DNA of 64,000 bases from Dipteris shenzhenensis (Eukaryota > Polypodiophyta > Polypodiopsida > Gleicheniales), in assembly GCA_047967505.1 (NCBI GenBank), contig CM106540.1; one strand, 5' to 3'. Of the stretch, positions 46,880 to 59,039 are shown piece by piece. The stretch's first letter is position 1. Each line of letters opens with the position of its first letter. The notes under the pieces are model-generated. The model searched no databases. It was not told the DNA's origin and was given only the letters and a program-made list of their open reading frames with translations. Both the position numbers and the translations under genes were made by a program.

Positions 46880-47563
46880 ATAGTTTATAAGCACTTCTTA
46901 GGGGTCCTAAGGTACTTATGAATGGTTATTTAGTCTTTTTAGTCGTCCATAAGTTCTATTGAGTGGTTTTGCAGTACTATTAAATGGTGCTGAAGTACTA
47001 ATAGGTGGTCCAAAAGTACTATTAAGTGGTACAAAAGTACTTGTAAGTGGTCCTAAAGTGCTATTCAATATTCTTTTTCTAAGTGCTACAAAGGTACTTT
47101 TAAGTGGTCCTAAATCACTAATCAGTGTTACTAAACTAGTATTAAGTGGTTTTGTAGTACTTATAAATAGTTCTAAAGTATATTTAGTGGTCTAGAAGTA
47201 CTACTTAGTGCTTCTAAGTGGTCCAGAAGTACTACCAAGTTCTTTTATGTGGTGCAAAAGTACTATGAAGTGGTCATGAGTCACTATTTAGTGGTCATCA
47301 AGCTCTCTGATTTAGTAATGTAGATGTAGGTTGTGCATCTTATGTGGATAAATGCAGATGATGGTTTATAAGCACTTATTAGGGTCCTAAAGTGCTTATA
47401 AATGATTATTTAGTCCTTTTGGTGGTCTAGAAGTTCTACTAAGTGGTTTTGTAGTACTATTAAATGGTGCTGAAGTACTATTAAGTGGTCGAGAAGTATA
47501 ATTAAGTGCTACAAAGGTACTTGTAAGTGGTCCTGAAGTGCTATTCAATATTCTTTTGTTAGT
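46880..47563. repeat. Minisatellite of AAGTGGT-type units, left of transposon
   Basis: About 35 degenerate ~20-bp units combining aagtggt, c(c)taaagt and actatta. The block 46890-47060 recurs at 47370-47540. The array is interrupted at 47563 by the large transposon and resumes at 60904. Confidence 0.9.
47560..47563. repeat. Left 4-bp target duplication (tagt)
   Basis: Identical to 60900-60903 on the other side of the 13.3-kb element. Confidence 0.8.
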
Positions 47564-47594
47564 GGGAAGTAGCAAGCTAAGGGTGTCCACTTTT
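47564..47594 (+). repeat. Left terminal inverted repeat
   Basis: Begins gggaagtagcaagctaaggg; pairs with the complement of 60869-60899, differing at two bases near the tip. Confidence 0.9.
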
Positions 47595-48864
47595 TGTTCA
47601 CTCCCCAATCCTTAGGAGGTGGAAAAACAAGCTTTTTAGCACACAAAAATGCAAATCTCACCTACTTCCCTATGGATCTAGTCTTTGAAGTCTTCTGCCA
47701 CAACATCACACTTGCTATTGTGCACACAATCGTATAGTCTGATCGAAAATTCAATGCACACACAAAAAATTTCTTTGTGTCACACGGCATGGTTCTAGGG
47801 TGGTCACACGTTTGTCACGAACAGAGAGTGTCATATTAAATTCTAAATTTCTCACTCATTTTAGATTAAATGTTATTGAAACTTTGTAAGTGGTCTCTTT
47901 GCATTATGTAGAGCTTAACTTGATTTATTGGTAATTTTTTGAATGATTTATCTAATTATAAATAATTATTTATAATAAATAAAGTCATAAAATACATGCA
48001 TTTTAGTAGCACACCACATTTTTTTAGTATTTTGAATAATTAAGCAAATCCAATTCGGTGGAAGGTTAGTAGGCACATAAGGGTGTGTGGTTGAATCATC
48101 AAATCCCAAATCCAACGGTTAGATTTAGGAAGATTGAAGTTTAATTTTTACTTTTACTCCTTAGAGGATCAACAAAGAATATTAAAAATAAATCTAGTAA
48201 TTCTCAAACATAACCAAACATTTCAAAAATGTCAATATTTTTAGTCCTCTGCGTGATGAATAAGAGGAAAAAATTTTGGTTAAATTTGAGTAAGGGAAAC
48301 GTACGATATGGCCTCCAACAGTTAAATCTCCCTTTTGTGGGGGAAAAAGGGCCACCCAAGCCTAATACCAAGACAAGGTAGGCTTGGTATTAGGCTTGGT
48401 GAGGTAGGCTAGGAGCATCACCGACCTTAGTGGCAAGCCTTTGGAGTCTGCATGCTGCCCATGTGGAAGGCTGAGTCATCAAAACCATGCCACGTTGTTA
48501 GACCACGTGGTGCCATCTCATCAAGGAGATGTGACATCACTCCTTGCCATGTCACCTTACATTGCCACACGTGCTGCCACATGTGCCACCTCATCATTCC
48601 ACATCATCAGCCATGTGATCACACAATGCCACCTTGGCATACCTCCTCAACCTTGCCACGTCACCAATCCCTCCACCTCACTTTGCCATGTCAATCTACC
48701 ACCTCATGAATGCCAACTCATCATGCCACATCACCTTTCAATGTCATGGAAGAGACTATATTACCACATCATGACCATGCAGGAAGAGACTATATTACCA
48801 CATCATGACCATGTATGGTGCCACATCAGCCAGATGTATACACATGACCATGTGCGAGGCATAC
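47595..48864. other. Left subterminal region of the transposon
   Basis: No gene. It contains a perfect 15-bp hairpin (aagcctaataccaag at 48358-48372, its complement at 48383-48397, 10-nt loop). 48450-48830 is C-rich, with many ccac(a/g)tca words, and includes a 36-bp tandem duplication near 48745-48815 (gaagagactatattaccaca). Confidence 0.75.
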
Positions 48865-49057
48865 AATACCTCGATCGAGGTATATGATCTGGGTGAGGCA
48901 TACAATACCTCGATCGAGGTATATGACCGAGGACACCTAGGGATACCTCGATCGAGGTTCATACATGCGTAATGCACTGAATACCTCGATCGAGGTATAA
49001 GGTCTGATCGAGGTATATGATCGGGACTCTGGCATAGCAGACCTCGATCGAGGTATT
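48865..49057. promoter_or_regulatory. Left palindrome array, upstream of the transposase gene
   Basis: Five copies of ACCTCGATCGAGGT, most extended to TACCTCGATCGAGGTA, centred near 48875, 48913, 48951, 48990 and 49048, plus a half site near 49005. Spacing is about 38-58 bp. It lies 120-310 bp upstream of the TATA-like box at 49180. Such symmetric sites suggest binding by a dimer, perhaps the element's own protein; that is inference. Confidence 0.85.
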
Positions 49058-49059
49058 TG

Positions 49060-49275
49060 AAGGTACAAAACTTAGCCAATTAGTATCAATCTAGCACCAA
49101 AACTTAGCCAATTAGTTTCAATCTTAGCACCTCTCCACCAATAATAATGAAGAGCAATCTAGTGGATGAGTTGAGGCTCTCTATAAGACACCACGTTTTG
49201 GTTCATTTCACCCATTCTTGGCCATTCTTGCCTCCTCATCACTTTGTCACACCTTCCATCCTACTTTCATTGAGA
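49060..49275 (+). promoter_or_regulatory. Core promoter of the transposase gene
   Basis: Two CCAAT boxes (49076-49080 and 49108-49112) and a TATA-like tctataaga at 49180-49188, about 90 bp before the chosen ATG. Order and spacing fit a plant RNA polymerase II promoter. Confidence 0.6.
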
Positions 49276-52203
49276 ATGGGTTCTCAAAGCCGTAGAGCTA
49301 GTAGACGTGAAAGATGTAGGAACCCCCTCCCAAATCTCATTGACGAGGAGCGCAAGCGGAAGGCTCGTGAGCGCAAGAGAGCCTCTAGAGCTCGAGCTCG
49401 CGCTGCCACCACTGATCCACCTCTAGCTCTACCTCTACATCCCACCTCCACCCCCACCTCCACCCCCACCCCCACCTCCATTGTCCCCCCATCCTCATCC
49501 GCTCCCCTACTTCTAGCCTCCGCCCTTCCCCTAGCCACCTACATTTTGGCCTCCACCTCTACCTCTTCCCCCTCCACCCTCCCCCCTCCCCCTCCCCCCG
49601 CTCCGCTTGGTGCCTCCCTTCCCCCGTCCACCCTACCATCTCCCATTGATCCCCTTGCCCCACCTTGCAGTAGCAGTGTTGCTTCACGATGTGACTTGCC
49701 GAAGTCCACTATCCGTCGTCGTACTAGCAAGATTGTGCAGTCTTTTTTTTGTGACCTCACGCCAGCTTCGCAGTCTTCTCTTCTCACGTCCCTGATTGAT
49801 CACCCTGGTAGAGTGTAGGAGGCTTGCTGGTCTTGGTGCACGTAGAGATAGGGTTGTATCTAGCAAGGTCCTTAGTAGTGTTCGACGTTCCTATGCTTCT
49901 ATTAAGCATAGGAACTCCAGTGATGCCTTGGCAGCACGTCGTGCTATTGTGGCTGCCATTAGTAGACCTCATATGATAGGCCATGTGCGTACCGCTTCAC
50001 GTCTTCTTCAGATTGCACCGCGCACATTGCGAGCAGGGCGAGCAGGCATCATTAGGAGGCAGAGTCTAGAGGATAGTGAGACTGATGCTCTTTGGGCTTC
50101 GAGTGGTCGTGCACCTCGCAGCGATCGATTGTTGGATGATTCCACTAGGTCCTTCATACAACAGTTTTGGGAGGAGCATTGCAGAGCATCCCCGGTGTTC
50201 AAGAAGGCATTGCGGAAGAGGGTGTCACGCGGTGTGTACATTGAGCATGGTGCATGTTTTTTGGAGTGTACCCAGACTGAGTTGTACACTCAGTTTGTAG
50301 AGGCGCACCCGGAGTTCAAGATTGGGCAGAGGTCATTTGAGTGATGCAGGCCATGGTTTGTGCGATGCTCTCAGGAGCGTGACACATGCTGTTGTCGCTA
50401 CCATGTGGATTTTGGATTGATGTATGACGTATTCCGTTCCCTTGATGGTCATAGGGGAGTGGTTCCCACTAGCCCTCGCGACTTCATTCATTCCATATTG
50501 TGTACACGAGATGGTGATGCTTTATTCCACTCCCTTGATTGTGTGGAAGGCACGTGTACTTTGTGTGGTGACTTTGCTAGAGTGCAACGAGTTGCACTAG
50601 ATACTTGTGATGTGCAGATGGTTCATTGGCAGCAGTATGAGTACTGTACCTTGACATTAGATGGTGGTGCACAGTCGAGGAGGTTGCAGCTTGTGGGGAA
50701 GGAGACACCACGTGTTGTATTCATTGACAGTTTTCGAGGGAAGCTGTACCACTACATACGCCACTCGCACATTGCGAAGTGGGAGGATCGTCAGTTCCGT
50801 GCATGTTTGAGGACATTTCCTACAGGGGTGGTTGTCTCAGTGGTGGACTTTGCGGAGAATTACACCTTTGCACCACAGCATGAGATCCAATCGGAGTATT
50901 ATTTCTCCGAACAGGTGATGTGTGATTGAGTATTGATTTTTTCCCCGCCTCATTATATTGAATTATTTCAATAGTCATATTTTTTTTCAATGCCATATTG
51001 CAGGTTGCTATATTTGTGCACATTAGCTATCGTCATGCACAGGCTCATGTGGATGGCATTGATAGCACCATGGACTCACGCGTCATTGTGCGAGAGTATC
51101 ACTTCTACATTAGTGATGATCGATCGCATGATGCCCATTTTGTGCAGAATTGCTTCACTTTGCATGATAGTTTCTTGAGGGATCATGGTGTCACATGGCA
51201 GCGGCGCTGGATCTGGTCAGACGGTTGCGGTTGTCAGTTCAAATCCGCTAGACAGTTTTATTGGTTCTGCAGATGGCACCGTGAGACAGGCATTCCGATT
51301 ACATGGAGCTACTTTGAGACAGGGCACGGTAAGGGAGAGCACGATGGTGCAGGTGCTTGCGTGAAGCGTGCTTTGCGTCAATACCAGTTGCATCACAGTG
51401 TCGATCGCTTCAAGGATGCACATGATGTGGTGCAGTGGTGCAGCCAGCACTTATCCACTAGTGCTACCTCCTCGTTTCAGTCGCGTGACGATAGGGTGGT
51501 GAGCCGGTATTTTTGGTGCGTGGACATTGGGAGTCTTGATCGGTCTAGGCCTTTTGATTGTCGTTCCGTGCCTGGCACTCTTGATTTCCATTCCATCAGG
51601 AGCGTAGGTGAGTCTCACCCCGCGATCTTTTCTCGACGGTTTGCATGTTTTTGCTCTGCATGCATTGATGATGATTGGGGAGGGTGCTCCATGATACCAT
51701 GGGCCGATCCATGGGTACGGCGAGTGCTTTCTCCCTTCCAGCCTTGGGAGGAGGTACATGATGATCAGGATGCGGGATTCAGTTCCTCTAGAGATTATGA
51801 CCAGCTTACAGATATTTTGCGTATTGGTGATATCTTCGCGGTTATTGCTTCGGAGGGCAACGAGGAGGGTGTGGATTATTACTTGTTGCGATGCTCTATG
51901 CTGAAGAGTGTGCTGAATGAGGATACAGTGGATGGGCATGGGATGCACTTCAATGCTCATAGCATGATCGTAGGTGGCCACTATTTTCAGCAGATACAGA
52001 GGCGTGGTCGCTATATTGAGTTCCAGGAGTACATGGCGGGTCAGGAGGCATACATGTATTCTCATCTTGTTGTTGGGATCAAGATTACTTTGAGTCATGT
52101 TCGCACTCGCAAGGCGACGTCCACTCCACGATGGCGCCTTGCAGTGGCGGATCACGAGAGCATACTTGCAACTATTGGCATGAGAGTTGATCCTGAGGAG
52201 TAG
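49276..52203 (+). pseudogene. Transposase-like gene, two exons, frameshift and TGA
   Basis: The ATG at 49276 follows the TATA box (an earlier ATG at 49147 lies before it). Residues 5-40 are strongly basic (RRASRRERCRNPL, ERKRKARERKRASRARARA), probably nuclear localisation or DNA binding; a Pro/Thr/Ser-rich linker follows. A one-base frameshift occurs near 49800-49815 and a TGA at 50342-50344 sits in a frame that continues with CRPWFVRCSQERDTCCCRYH. Intron 50915-51003 (CAG|GTGATG ... TTGCAG). Conserved blocks VVDFAENYTF, IWSDGCGCQFKSA and GHGKGEHDGAGACVKRAL resemble an RNase H-fold D-D-E/D core seen in uncharacterised plant and animal transposon proteins. Family recalled by motif, not verified. 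The last exon (51004-52203) is fully open. Confidence 0.75.
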
Positions 52204-52513
52204 CACATTACATATCATATTTTTTGGGATCATCAGTTGATCAGATTGATTTTTATTGGGTATCACTAGTTGATTACACTTTTTTGTATTCGATATGTAT
52301 AGGCTCACTGTGTGACCGTACCATTGTAATTCTCATGGACTCATATTTTGTATTTCACTATGATGGCTGTATACACGTTCATACACATCATTGTATTAGA
52401 TTCTATTTTTTACATGATGTCCGATGTCTTCTCAATGGGATTTGTTGTGTTTGTAAAACAAAAAATTGTTTATTAGTAGTAATGTTGTAATTTGTTTTGT
52501 GCTTTAGGACATT
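52204..52513. other. 3' flank of the transposase gene
   Basis: AT-rich sequence after the TAG at 52201-52203, probably 3'UTR. No poly(A) signal can be assigned with confidence. Confidence 0.4.
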
Positions 52514-54051
52514 TTAAAAACGTGACTAAGAAAATTCGCGCACGTACTAACGAAATACGCGTGTGGACTTACTTGTTGGGGATGAAACTTCGCACGACTC
52601 TTAGGCCACCCTAGACATACATCCACGCGAGATTTGGTCTGAACTGATTTGGTATGCGCCACGTGGAAGGTACAATGCGTACATTTTTACAATCCCTACT
52701 AGCACGACTACGTATGAGCTATGGCGCATGTACTAACGAAATACGCGTGTGGACTTATCTGTTGGGAATGAAACTTCGCACGACTCTTAGGCCACCCTAG
52801 ACATACATCCATGCAAGATTTGGTCTCCAACTTATTTGGTATGCGCCATGTGGAAGGTATAATGCGTACATTTTTACAATCCCTACTAGCACGACTACGT
52901 GTGAAAAATGGCGCACGTACTAACCAACTATGCATGTGGACTTATCTGTTGGAGATTAAACTTTGCACGGCTCTTAGGCTACCATAGACGTACATCCACG
53001 CAAGATTTGGTCTCCAACTGATTTGGTATGCGCCACGTGGAAGGACAAATGCGTACATTTTTACAATCCCTACTAGCACGACTAAACCCTAAACCCTAAA
53101 CCCTGAACCCTAAATCCTAAACCCTGTTGGGGACGAAACTTCACACGCCTCTTAGGCTACCCTAGACGTACATCCACGCAAGATTTGGTCTCCAACTGAT
53201 TTGGTTTGCACCACGTAGAAGCAATCCCTACTAGCACGACTAAACCCTAAACCCTAAACCCTAAACCCTGAACCCTAAACCCTGTTGGGGACGAAACTTC
53301 ACACGCCTCTTACGCTACCCTAGACGTACATCCACGCAAGATTTGGTCTCCAACTGATTTGGTTTGCGCCACGTAGAAGCAATCCCTACTAGCACGACTA
53401 AACCCTAAACCCTAAACCCTAAACCCTAAACCCTGAACCCTAAATCCTAAACCCTGTTGGGGACGAAACTTTACACGCCTCTTAGGCTACCCTAGACGTA
53501 CATCCATGCAAGATTTGGTCTCCAACTGATTTGGTTTGCGCCACGTAGAAGCAATCCCTACTAGCACGACTAAACCCTAAACCCTAAACCCTAAACCCTA
53601 AACCCTGAACCCTAAATCCTAAACCCTGTTGGGGACGAAACTTCACACGCCTCTTAGGCTACCCTAGACGTACATCCATGCAAGATTTGGTCTCCAACTG
53701 ATTTGGTTTGCGCCACGTAGAAGCAATCCCTACTAGCACGACTAAACCCTAGACCCTAAACCCTAAATCCTAAACCCTGTTGGGGACGAAACTTCACACG
53801 CCTCTTGGGCTACCCTAGACGTACATCCACGCAAGATTTTGTCTCCAACTGATTTGGTTTGCACCACGTAGAAGCAATCCCTACTAGCACAACTAAACCC
53901 TAAACCCTAAACCCTGAACCCTAAATCCTAAACCTTGTTGGAGACGAAACTTCACACGCCTCTTAGGCTACCCTAGACGTACATCCACGCAAGATTTGGT
54001 CTCCAACTGATCTGGTTTGCGCCACGTGGAAGGTATAATGCATACATTTTT
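52514..54051. repeat. Nine-copy satellite with embedded telomere motifs
   Basis: Units of 151-187 bp anchored at gttggggacgaaact-like words starting at 52575, 52761, 52948, 53126, 53284, 53456, 53628, 53779 and 53937. Each contains ccctagacgtacatccacgc, gcaagatttggtctccaact and ccctactagcacgac. Units 1-3 are joined by cgtactaacgaaatacgcg; units 4-9 instead carry 4-8 CCCTAAA repeats with CCCTGAA and CCTAAAT variants. A tenth remnant lies at 54183-54215. Confidence 0.93.
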
Positions 54052-54599
54052 GCAAGCACCTTTTCAATGCTTAATGTTTACAATTACGACACACGGCATT
54101 ATTTTTAAAATACATTATGTATTAGATGTGTGAACTGAGATATTTGAAATTCAAAATCATACTCTTAATTTTAAATATGCACATGGGGATGAAACTTCGC
54201 ACGGCTCTTAGGTTTAGTGTAATAATTGCAAGCATTGATATATACGAAATTCAATATGATATTCAAAATGATAAAGTTGGAACTTGAACACTTTTTCAAT
54301 GCTTAATGTTTACAATTACTTCACATGGCATTCTTTTTTAAATACCTTATGTACTAGATGTGTGAATTGAGATATTCGAAATTCAAAATCATACTCCTAA
54401 TTTTAAATGTTTATGTTACATTTAAACAAACTATAAACTGAGATAAACAAAGTGTGAAGAACATCATGAAAGTACGAAAATGCTCATACATCATAAAAGT
54501 GGGAACAATATCATGAAAGTACCAAAATGAATCTGTACATCATCATCATCATGCTGCAGAAGTGCATCCCTATACAAGAAACGTGTGAAGCCTAAACAA
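54052..54599. repeat. Direct duplication of ~130 bp and 3' flank of the RING gene
   Basis: 54055-54182 and 54287-54415 are imperfect copies sharing tttcaatgcttaatgtttac and aaattcaaaatcatactc. The rest up to 54599 is AT-rich and probably the 3'UTR of the minus-strand gene. Confidence 0.85.
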
Positions 54600-55059
54600 T
54601 CAATCTGAATCCGAATCTGATAGCTCTACATATGATCCTCTAGTGGAACGCTGACGTGGCTCCTGTATGACCCGCTGCCCAACCGTCCACTGTGTGCCCT
54701 CAGGCAAAGCTGGCTCAGATGGGCCAGCCTCATCACCTGCATGAGATGGGCCAGCCTCATCCTGATGAAGAGAAGGGCATGCTGCATGCGCCACTGCTAC
54801 CATCTCTGCCTCCCTCGCCTCCTCTATGTATGCGCGTCTCAGCTCCCATAGCCGTGCATCTGCGAATACTCGTGCCTCAAATCCAGCGCGAGTAATCATC
54901 TCTACGTGTAGAAGACGCTGGTCTCGGCCCCGCCCTAGCTGCTGCTCCACCCACTGCTGCAATGATGTCTGCAGCTCTGCCTCTCGCTCAATCCGGCGTG
55001 CCTCCTCTGCTCGTGCCTCGTCACCTGGCATGAAATCACCATACGAAAAGCGTCGTGGA

Positions 55060-55355
55060 CAGGGATGTTTTTATCGAAGCTATGCTTATATGTTAATATA
55101 AAATCTTGGCGAAAGTTTTCAAGCTCATTTTTTTAGTTTCACAATATTGGTAGAATGTAGTACTTTTTTATATTTTTTCTTTTGAATTTTGAAGGAAAAA
55201 ATGTAAATCCCGATGAAACTTTAAATTTTCTTGCATAAAAGTTTCAAATCCTGGCGAATGTTTTAAACATTTATTTTTATTAGGGCATATAAACTTTCGA
55301 TGCCAACATAAAAGTTTAGCTTCTTAATGAAACTAACTTGAAAAAATCATCCATG
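55060..55355. mobile_element. hAT-like MITE inserted in the RING gene
   Basis: 296 bp starting cagggatgtttttatcg and ending aaaaaatcatccatg, flanked by exact octamers gtcgtgga (55052-55059 and 55356-55363). If it and one octamer are left out, the minus-strand reading frame runs straight through (IPRRFSYGDFMPGDE), so it interrupted a working frame. Homologous over its whole length to 30490-30791. Confidence 0.95.
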
Positions 55356-55607
55356 GTCGTGGAATGCATGCTGCAACCACCGATGTATCAGCACCCTCCT
55401 GCATCAGCAACGCTCTCTGTGCCTCCTCCCTGTAGTGCTCAGTCAAGACTACGCGGGCGAATGGATCAACGGCCTGACGACGACCAGGATATAGATCATC
55501 CATGCCTAGTCCTCTGTATGTCGCCACATCAATGTCAGCAAAGCATACAGGGCACACTGATCGTGCCACCATGTGGCGGGTCATGCAATGGAGATGTGTG
55601 ATGTGGC

Positions 55608-55629
55608 CGCACCCTAGTCGCACCCTAGT
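55608..55629 (-). repeat. 11-bp tandem duplication inside the RING finger
   Basis: cgcaccctagt occurs twice in direct succession. It shifts the frame between GWFGLGC and GHITHLHC and creates a stop; with one copy the RING spacing C-x2-C-x13-C-x-H-x2-H-x2-C-x10-C-x2-C is perfect. Confidence 0.88.
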
Positions 55630-57679
55630 CCAAACCACCCTACGGTGTCAAACTCCTCGTGGCAAAGGACGCAAGTGGCAGTAGGAAGCCTGGCTGTGAC
55701 TGCTGCGTCTATGGGTGTCCTAGTCGGCACATCTACAGGAGGAGCGGGGTATAGGGCCACGCTGGGGTCGATCCTATGGCGAGATGGATCACGACTAATA
55801 TGCCTCAACTGCAAAATATAGTGCTCTGCACGATGGTATACTATGCGTGTCCGAATCCTCTGCTCCTCCAAATCTGTTTGCAACAGTCGAACGCGAGAGA
55901 CTCCATCTCCTGACGCAATAGATGTGCCTGCAATGCAAACATGTCGCGTACATGGTGAGAATTAACCAAAAAACTTCAGTTCAAAACACGCTACAAAAAA
56001 ATAAACTAACATAATCAAAATAACTAACCTCGTCCCTAGACTCGGCCAACAATGCCTCCAACTCTCTACAATCCGTGTGTCTCGAGCCTCCAACTCGTGC
56101 TGAGGTGGTGTAGATGTGGGAGGCTCCATCGATGATCGTGGTGGGGGAGGTGGAATCGCAATAGATCTCGATAGGGCAGAGACCATGTGCTGCAAGGATG
56201 ATGCCACTGAATGAACATCCCCCCTAATCTGTCCTCCCACCGCTCGCAATGCCGGTGTAGGGATGGTGTGCAACTCTGGTGCCTCGCGTCGACACCGAAC
56301 ACCTGCAATCTGACGCTCCTGACGCCCCATCCTACCATGTCCCGCTCCTGATCCTGGACGGGTACTAAGGTAGTCCACCCGATGACCAAGCACAAACTCA
56401 GTGTATAGCTGCATGGCAAACGACCTGGCTATCTGACGGTTGTGAGGCAATCGACCACCATTCGCAGCGAGATATCTCGGATAAATGTGTGCTGCTATGG
56501 TGGGGTGCCTACAACAACGTAAAATATGCAAGGGGAGCCCTGATCGTGGTCGCATCGCCTCGGTGTGACCATCCCAAAACATATCCTCCAAGACCTGCCT
56601 GTGATGTGACTCACGCTCAAACAACTGTCGAATGGCTCTCCACTCCAAGCCACCACCAGTGATCTCCGCCTCAGCCTGTGCCTGAAAGCTATCCACAATG
56701 TCCTCAACTGTGTCCAATCGACCCAGAGCCTCAATAACTGAATCTAGACTCGCAACCAAGTGAGGGGGTGCCCTAGCATCCTGCAGTGCCCTCATCTCAG
56801 CTCTCAGCATCTCTATCTGCATACGAATAGTGGTGCTAGAACCTGTGCGCTGGCTGGCGCATGCACAAAAAAAACACATGGAAATTAATATTCTATTTGG
56901 GTAATGAAAATAATATTCTATTCAATATGACTTATAATCTATTTACGTAATGAAAACTATTTGTACATACTCCTTGATGAGGTAGGATGTCGTTGGGATC
57001 ATCCCATGCACCTACCGGTAGATGGGCCAAATGTGTGGCTCAATATTAATCAATATTATTAATAATTCTTAATTTTGATCAGAATTTTTTCAAACTCTAG
57101 TTGTTGCATTTTTAAACTTAGATGTCTCAAATATTTTTTCCTTATATGTTTCCCTTTTTTCACTTTTTATCCAATACGAGTAACCTGACCTGTCTACGAC
57201 AGGCTAGAGACCCGCTCCGCTGGGTCTCAAAGTTGCGATCATAGATCGTCTTTAATAAATTTATCTACTAAGCTATCTAGAAAACTAAATTAACCTCTCA
57301 TATGTGATATTGGTAGCAACATCGAGTGTAACCAACGGGGTCAATCTAGCATTGGAGATTCCTACTACTTAGTCCTTGGTAGCAAACACTATGGAAGGGA
57401 GCAATCGACAACTTAAAACTTCTTGGTAACGTCCGAGAAATTCTTGGGAGAATGTACTATATTCTTTTGGCTAGCACTACAATGTTCGACATTGTTGGAT
57501 GACATGCCTCCTTTTACCTAATCATTATCTTGGGGGCTTTTAATTTATAAATATGCCCTCATTTCACCAAAAATACTATGCAAGTCATACTAAGATTTCC
57601 TCAACATCTTTAGCTTAGTAGTTTGCTTACATTTCATGTGCATGTTAAGATATTATAGATTATATATGCAATATAATCT

Positions 57680-57731
57680 CTCTCTGTCTCTCTCTCTCTC
57701 TCTATCTATCTATCTATACATATACATATAC

Positions 57732-57763
<32 letters not shown>

Positions 57764-57855
57764 CCCTTTCTCTACTTCTCTCTCTCTCTCCCTCATGTAA
57801 ATTTCTCTCTCTTACTCTTTGCTTACCCCCTTCTCTCTCTCCTCTCACTCTCTAC

Positions 57856-57902
<47 letters not shown>

Positions 57903-58264
57903 GCGCATCTCTTTCCCTCATCTCAATTTTTCTTTCTTTTCTCTCTTTCCCTCATCTCAATTTTTCTCTCTATTTTGGGATTAGTCTCCTTAAAGAATAG
58001 AATAGAAGAATAGATGTATAGTTCCTTCATCATCTCACATATTGCGTTTCCAATAGATCTTGTATATTCACTCCCTTACCATGCTTGATTTAGCCTACTA
58101 TTTAATCCATATAGCCTCCACTGGTATTGTGGCTACTTTGTTGTAATGTCTTCAAGCAGGAAAGAAAACACACCTCGGGCTAGTATTGACTTAAGGAATT
58201 AAATAATGATCTACTCCTTGACAACCTTGCTTAATTTGGGGCACAATGGGTTCCATTTATACAA

Positions 58265-58301
<37 letters not shown>

Positions 58302-58581
58302 GCTCTCCATGTATAAAGCTTCCACATATCATGCTTGTTGCATGTCATCCACTGCCTGCGTGTTGCTATGTGTCATGAACTTGCCGCGTTAGACTGTGAC
58401 TCAAATGCCTCTCTCTTTGTTTGCACAGTCCCTCCCTCTCCCTCATGGCACGTGGCAATCTCTCTCTCTCTCTCTCTCTCTTTGTGTGCATGCGAGCACA
58501 CACGCACGCACACATTCACATGCACACACGCACACGCACATACTCTCTACTTCTTTCTCTCTCTCTCTCTCTCTCTCTACT

Positions 58582-58618
<37 letters not shown>

Positions 58619-58755
58619 TTCTCTTTCTCTCTCTCTCTCTCTATGTGTGTGTGTGTGTGTGTGTGTCTCTCTCTCTCACACACACACACACACTGTACCT
58701 CTCTCTCTCTCTCTACGATCCCTCTAAAAGGCTCTGTCTTTCCCTACGTGCCGCC

Positions 58756-58810
<55 letters not shown>

Positions 58811-58812
58811 CT
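57680..58812. repeat. Microsatellite cluster in the long RING-gene intron
   Basis: Runs of (TC)n at 57682-57702, 57860-57880, 58265-58298, 58460-58482, 58555-58600, 58630-58642 and 58760-58808; (TA)n at 57738-57760; (CA)n at 57880-57902, 58600-58618 and 58677-58693; (TG)n at 58643-58667. Open frames of SLSLSL and HTHTHT type over this block are artefacts. It lies between exons 1 and 2 of the minus-strand gene. Confidence 0.92.
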
Positions 58813-59039
58813 CGGCCCCTGTGCCACCGTGTCGCCAGAGAGGAGACCTTTGGACAATCATAAATTACGTATGTGTTTTCGATGCGCTGGTGCATTTACA
58901 AGATCCAATTAGCCATATGCTTATGCATCTAACCACTCTAGTGTTGGGGTCTTTGCCCATGTGGTGTGGTGTTTTAGGGATAATGCCCATGTGGTGTTTT
59001 ATACAGCCTACTTACTCTACCTAAATTATAAAACAACTC

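Noticed and set aside
46959-47195. Open frame with repeated KVLLSGPK-like words
   Set aside because: It translates the AAGTGGT minisatellite.
50820-52308. Minus-strand open frames opposite the transposase
   Set aside because: The plus strand has conserved motifs, a matching intron and a promoter; the antisense frames show none.
53082-53936. A chromosome end
   Set aside because: The telomere repeats are short blocks inside a satellite, and unique sequence continues on both sides.
58335-58912. Long open frames of Ser-Leu and His-Thr repeats
   Set aside because: They are translations of TC and CA microsatellites in several frames at once; no gene is implied.
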